Part shown: piece after piece, positions 61,403-64,000 of the stretch
Layout of the letters: the number at the start of each line of letters is the position of its first letter
Position numbering within the stretch: the first letter of the stretch is position 1
Source of the DNA: Crambe crambe
Taxonomy: Eukaryota; Porifera; Demospongiae; Poecilosclerida; Crambeidae
Assembly (NCBI GenBank): GCA_963924555.1
Contig: OZ004582.1
Coordinates: 4,836,001 to 4,900,000 of the forward strand
Length of the DNA stretch: 64,000 nucleotides
Reading direction: 5' to 3'
Notes under the pieces: model-generated
Told to the model about the DNA's origin: nothing
The model's database searches: none
The model's input: only the letters and a program-made list of their open reading frames with translations
Made by a program: the position numbers and the translations under genes

Positions 61403-61770
61403 AATAAACAACTTATATTATTCTTGTACCACTCTTATTCTAGAAGTAGCTATATAATGGTCGTATAATATGGTAATAACATTTTCCATATACTGGTCTA
61501 TTGATAGAGTATAGCATAAGTATTATAAGATGCTTCAAACACTGGTATAGAACCAACCAATATATCATTCTATTCTCTTTCTATAACACTGTGTAAGTTC
61601 AATATTATAACAACCAAGTCATTATGATACGATACAATACAATTGTTTTATGGCTAAGTCATTATGACTCAATAAGCAATATTGTTTTATAATAATAAGA
61701 GAAAGTGTTACTGTGTTAGTATTCTTCACTTTCTTCTCCAGAAGAACACTCTAAACCATTATTCTCATGA
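61403..61770. other. Short spacer
   Basis: AT-rich, with ATAATATTG-like repeats and GTCATTATGA motifs. No gene seen. Confidence 0.5.
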
Positions 61771-63427
61771 TCAATTTGTACTCTTAGATCTGAATTCAGG
61801 TTTTAACATCCAATTTTTTGCACTTGGTGGGACTGGCTTGGAAATAGGAGACTGCAAGATCCTTCTCCTTCTTGGTTGCTTATTTGAGGCCTTTTCACAG
61901 TGTGACTCCAATTTTGCAATAAAGTTATCAAGCAAATCAGATCAAAATGAAGGTGGTTGGCGAATATATATTCCATCAGCTTCCTCTTCATCTGACATCA
62001 TACTAGGGGTTACTTCTTGCTTCTTTTTCACCTTTTACCTTCTTTCCCCTTCGTTCATAGCTCTGAAAGGAGATAATAGCTAGTTAAATATGGGGGGGGG
62101 GGGGGGGGGGGGGGGTGAAGAAGCCTTCAATTTATGTGGTAGCCATTATGATACTAAACTTATTAAAGATGGGGTATAATTATTAAGTGGTGGTAGGTTG
62201 CTATGGAAACTGGGGCAGGGGTGATATTTAAGTATTTTCATTTTTTATGGGCAAATATTAAGGTTGGTCAAAGTTGTATTTCCATGTTCAGGATTATACA
62301 ACCCAGCCAGACTCTATTAATTATGATACGAATAGTAATGGCCATTGATACACCCTAAAGTTGTTCTTAATGGGTCAATTATTACCCATTGCTGCATTGA
62401 TCTATTCCTTTTCTTTTTCATCGGAGTGAGCATTTGTTTCTCCTTTTCAGACAGGGTTTTCTTATATGTTCGGCAACCTTCTATTTAAAAAGAAAAAATT
62501 GTGTACAGTTATTTGTGACGTTATAGCACTAAGGGACTTCGTGGGGAATGAGCTCTGAAGTTTACTTTGCTAGCATGTATTGCATCTGTAAGGACAGACA
62601 TTAAAATACGACCCCCTTTATTGGATTTTGGTTAGCTTTCACATGCAATCAAGGCATACAAATAATAAAGGAAGAACTTACGGCTCATCCAAAGAAAACT
62701 GTTTATTCTCATCAAAAGAGAGATATAGTTTTCATATTTTACTCTATAGAAAAGAAGCTAGCTAACTATACCTGTAGTGCAGTAGGAGTTGCTCTCTTCC
62801 TTTTGCCACATGAGGTAGCTGGACTTGATGTTCCACTTGAGGGACTGGCACGTATTTCATTTTCTAAACACTTCTGCTGTGTCTCAAGTGTGGTAATTCT
62901 GGAGTGTATCGCATCCAATTTTTCATTGACAGCTAGCATATTTTTACTTGTGTCAGATTTAAAGGATGTACAATGGTGGAAGTCTGTATATGCTCTTGTC
63001 CTTCAGGCAGGGGTGATTCTTGTGACTCATGTACCGGAATAATTGTCGGCAGGACTTCACCAGGCCTCCAACATGGTGTAGAGTCATGATTCCTATAACA
63101 ATTTAGTAAAAATGTAACATAGTCTATCAAGCAGGGGGCTCTGGAGACCCATCAAGGATCCATCCAAAATTTAAATGACTATAACTAATCAGTGTGTACT
63201 ATAGATATAAATTATATGTACCTGGATGATCCATAAAAACTGCTACATGAGGCTGATCCTCTGTTAGATGTCCTACTAGTGCCAAAATTTAACGATCTTG
63301 AAGCAGAAGATTTGCCACGCATATTGGGGGTACTTGATGTCAGAAGCTGAGAACGCAGTGTAGCCATCCTGCTCTCTTCTCTGGTTCTTCTCAAATCAGA
63401 ACCAAGACTAGCAAAGTCAAATTCCAT
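61771..63427 (-). pseudogene. Decayed transposon-associated ORF with coiled coil (minus strand)
   Basis: First exon 63222-63427 starts MEFDFASLGSDLRRTREESR and is Ser/Arg-rich. The next exon (from 63092) joins in phase. The frame then changes at about 62945, either a very short intron or a shift, to a coiled-coil-like segment (NEKLDAIHSRITTLETQQ) ending in a basic GKRKR stretch with donor GTATAG. A basic piece follows at about 62395-62482, then an acidic-to-basic C-terminal segment (MMSDEEEADGIYIRQPPSF, stop, SDLLDNFIAKLE...RRRRILQSPIS...) with an in-frame TGA. Looks like a DNA-binding accessory protein of a DNA transposon; the family is not certain. Confidence 0.4.
62090..62115. repeat. Poly-G run
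   Basis: About 25 consecutive G within the minus-strand decayed gene; length probably unstable. Confidence 0.95.
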
Positions 63428-63516
63428 GCATGATGATATCCATGCACAATAGCATGTACATGTGACTTATTAATTATTACATGTTCACATGCTATGCATA
63501 TGTACATTGGCTAATC

Positions 63517-63990
63517 ATGGATGAATTTGAAGAAAGAAAACAGTGTGATTTTTGTGGTGAAGAACTTGGATTTTCAGCTTATTACCAGCACCTTAGTGAT
63601 GAAACTGGATTAGTGTGTCCTGCTAGATTCCAGACTTCTCAGGAGTCCAACACCAGTGAGTTTAATTTTGAAAATGGGGATGATGACATTGATAGTTGTG
63701 AACACGACTCTTCATTTGATTTTGGCCCTGAAAGTTTGATGGATATACAATCAGCAATTAATGCCACCACAAGTAGTACAGTAGAAGAGAGTGGTGATTC
63801 CAGTGTTATGAGCTTTACATCTAGTTCAAAAAATGGGGAAGAAATTTGAATTCTGAAGATGAAATAGAGGAAGAAGCTGAAAAACATACAAGTGCTGCTG
63901 TGCAGGCTATTCTGTATGGGATTTTCCTTTTTTCTGAATTTTTTCAACTATTCTACAGAGTTTAAGAAAGAGCAATGGTGGCACTTATTG
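63517..63990 (+). pseudogene. N-terminal part of a transposon-encoded protein (plus strand)
   Basis: The start at 63517 is preferred over the upstream ATG because it opens directly on a zinc-finger-like module (MDEFEERKQCDFCGEEL...HL...CPARF) followed by an acidic/Ser-rich stretch. The frame ends in TGA at 63847-63849. In the next frame the sequence continues as an acidic segment and a hydrophobic one (AAVQAILYGIFLFSEFFQLF), a layout known from large DNA-transposon proteins of the CACTA/tnp2 kind. A further stop follows near 63963. It is divergent from the minus-strand ORF at 63427, with 89 bp between starts, as in two-gene transposons. Continues beyond the window. Confidence 0.4.
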
Positions 63991-64000
63991 GGTTCTTCTC

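Overview
The window looks like nuclear DNA from a marine invertebrate, most probably a demosponge (Amphimedon-like). That assignment is an inference. It rests on AT-rich non-coding DNA full of TAGC/GCTA tetranucleotides, short introns with standard GT/AG sites, phase 1-1 exons for extracellular domains (sushi/CCP, FN3-like, Ig-like), a death-domain receptor, a multi-membrane protein family I associate with sponges, and dense small DNA transposons. There are no bacterial operons, rRNAs or CRISPR arrays.

Layout. 0.1-1.2 kb: 3' end of a short-tailed FN3/CCP receptor. 1.9-13.16 kb: duplicated block, copy A, holding a CCP receptor with ITIM-like tyrosines and a death domain (+), a secreted GH76 mannanase-like gene (+), and a three-exon gene of unknown function (-). 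13.2-21.6 kb: repeats only (polypyrimidine DNA, one arm of a long inverted repeat, a 164-bp tandem array). 21.7-24.5 kb: complete ectodomain of a short-tailed Ig/FN3/CCP/CCP receptor (+). 24.6-32.5 kb: no convincing gene; tandem repeats, two head-to-tail Helitron-like elements, MITEs. 32.5-35.8 kb: Ig/FN3 receptor on the minus strand. 36.4-38.7 kb: RecQ-like helicase remnant and a pogo-like element enclosing a zinc-binding ORF. 39.2-40.5 kb: EPLIN-type LIM gene (-), lacking its 5' exons. 40.7-55.95 kb: duplicated block, copy B, in the same order and orientation, enlarged by a 3.2-kb composite insertion and by an RT remnant that copy A has mostly lost. 56.4-60.3 kb: two broken copies of a multi-membrane gene, the second cut off by Ty3/gypsy debris. 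61.8-64 kb: a divergent pair of decayed transposon-type genes.

Two points stand out. The receptor family combines CCP ectodomains, a single membrane helix, a tail with tandem consensus ITIMs, a death domain and an SH3-ligand-like C-terminus, so inhibitory-type phosphotyrosine signalling and death-domain signalling would sit on one molecule. The duplicated block has decayed reciprocally: the receptor tail is open in A but broken in B, the unknown (-) gene is broken in A but open in B, and the GH76 gene carries a different lesion in each copy. Different flanks on the two copies argue against an allelic assembly artefact.

All exon structures were worked out by hand from splice sites, reading phase and comparison of copies A and B. 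No search, alignment program or transcript data was used.
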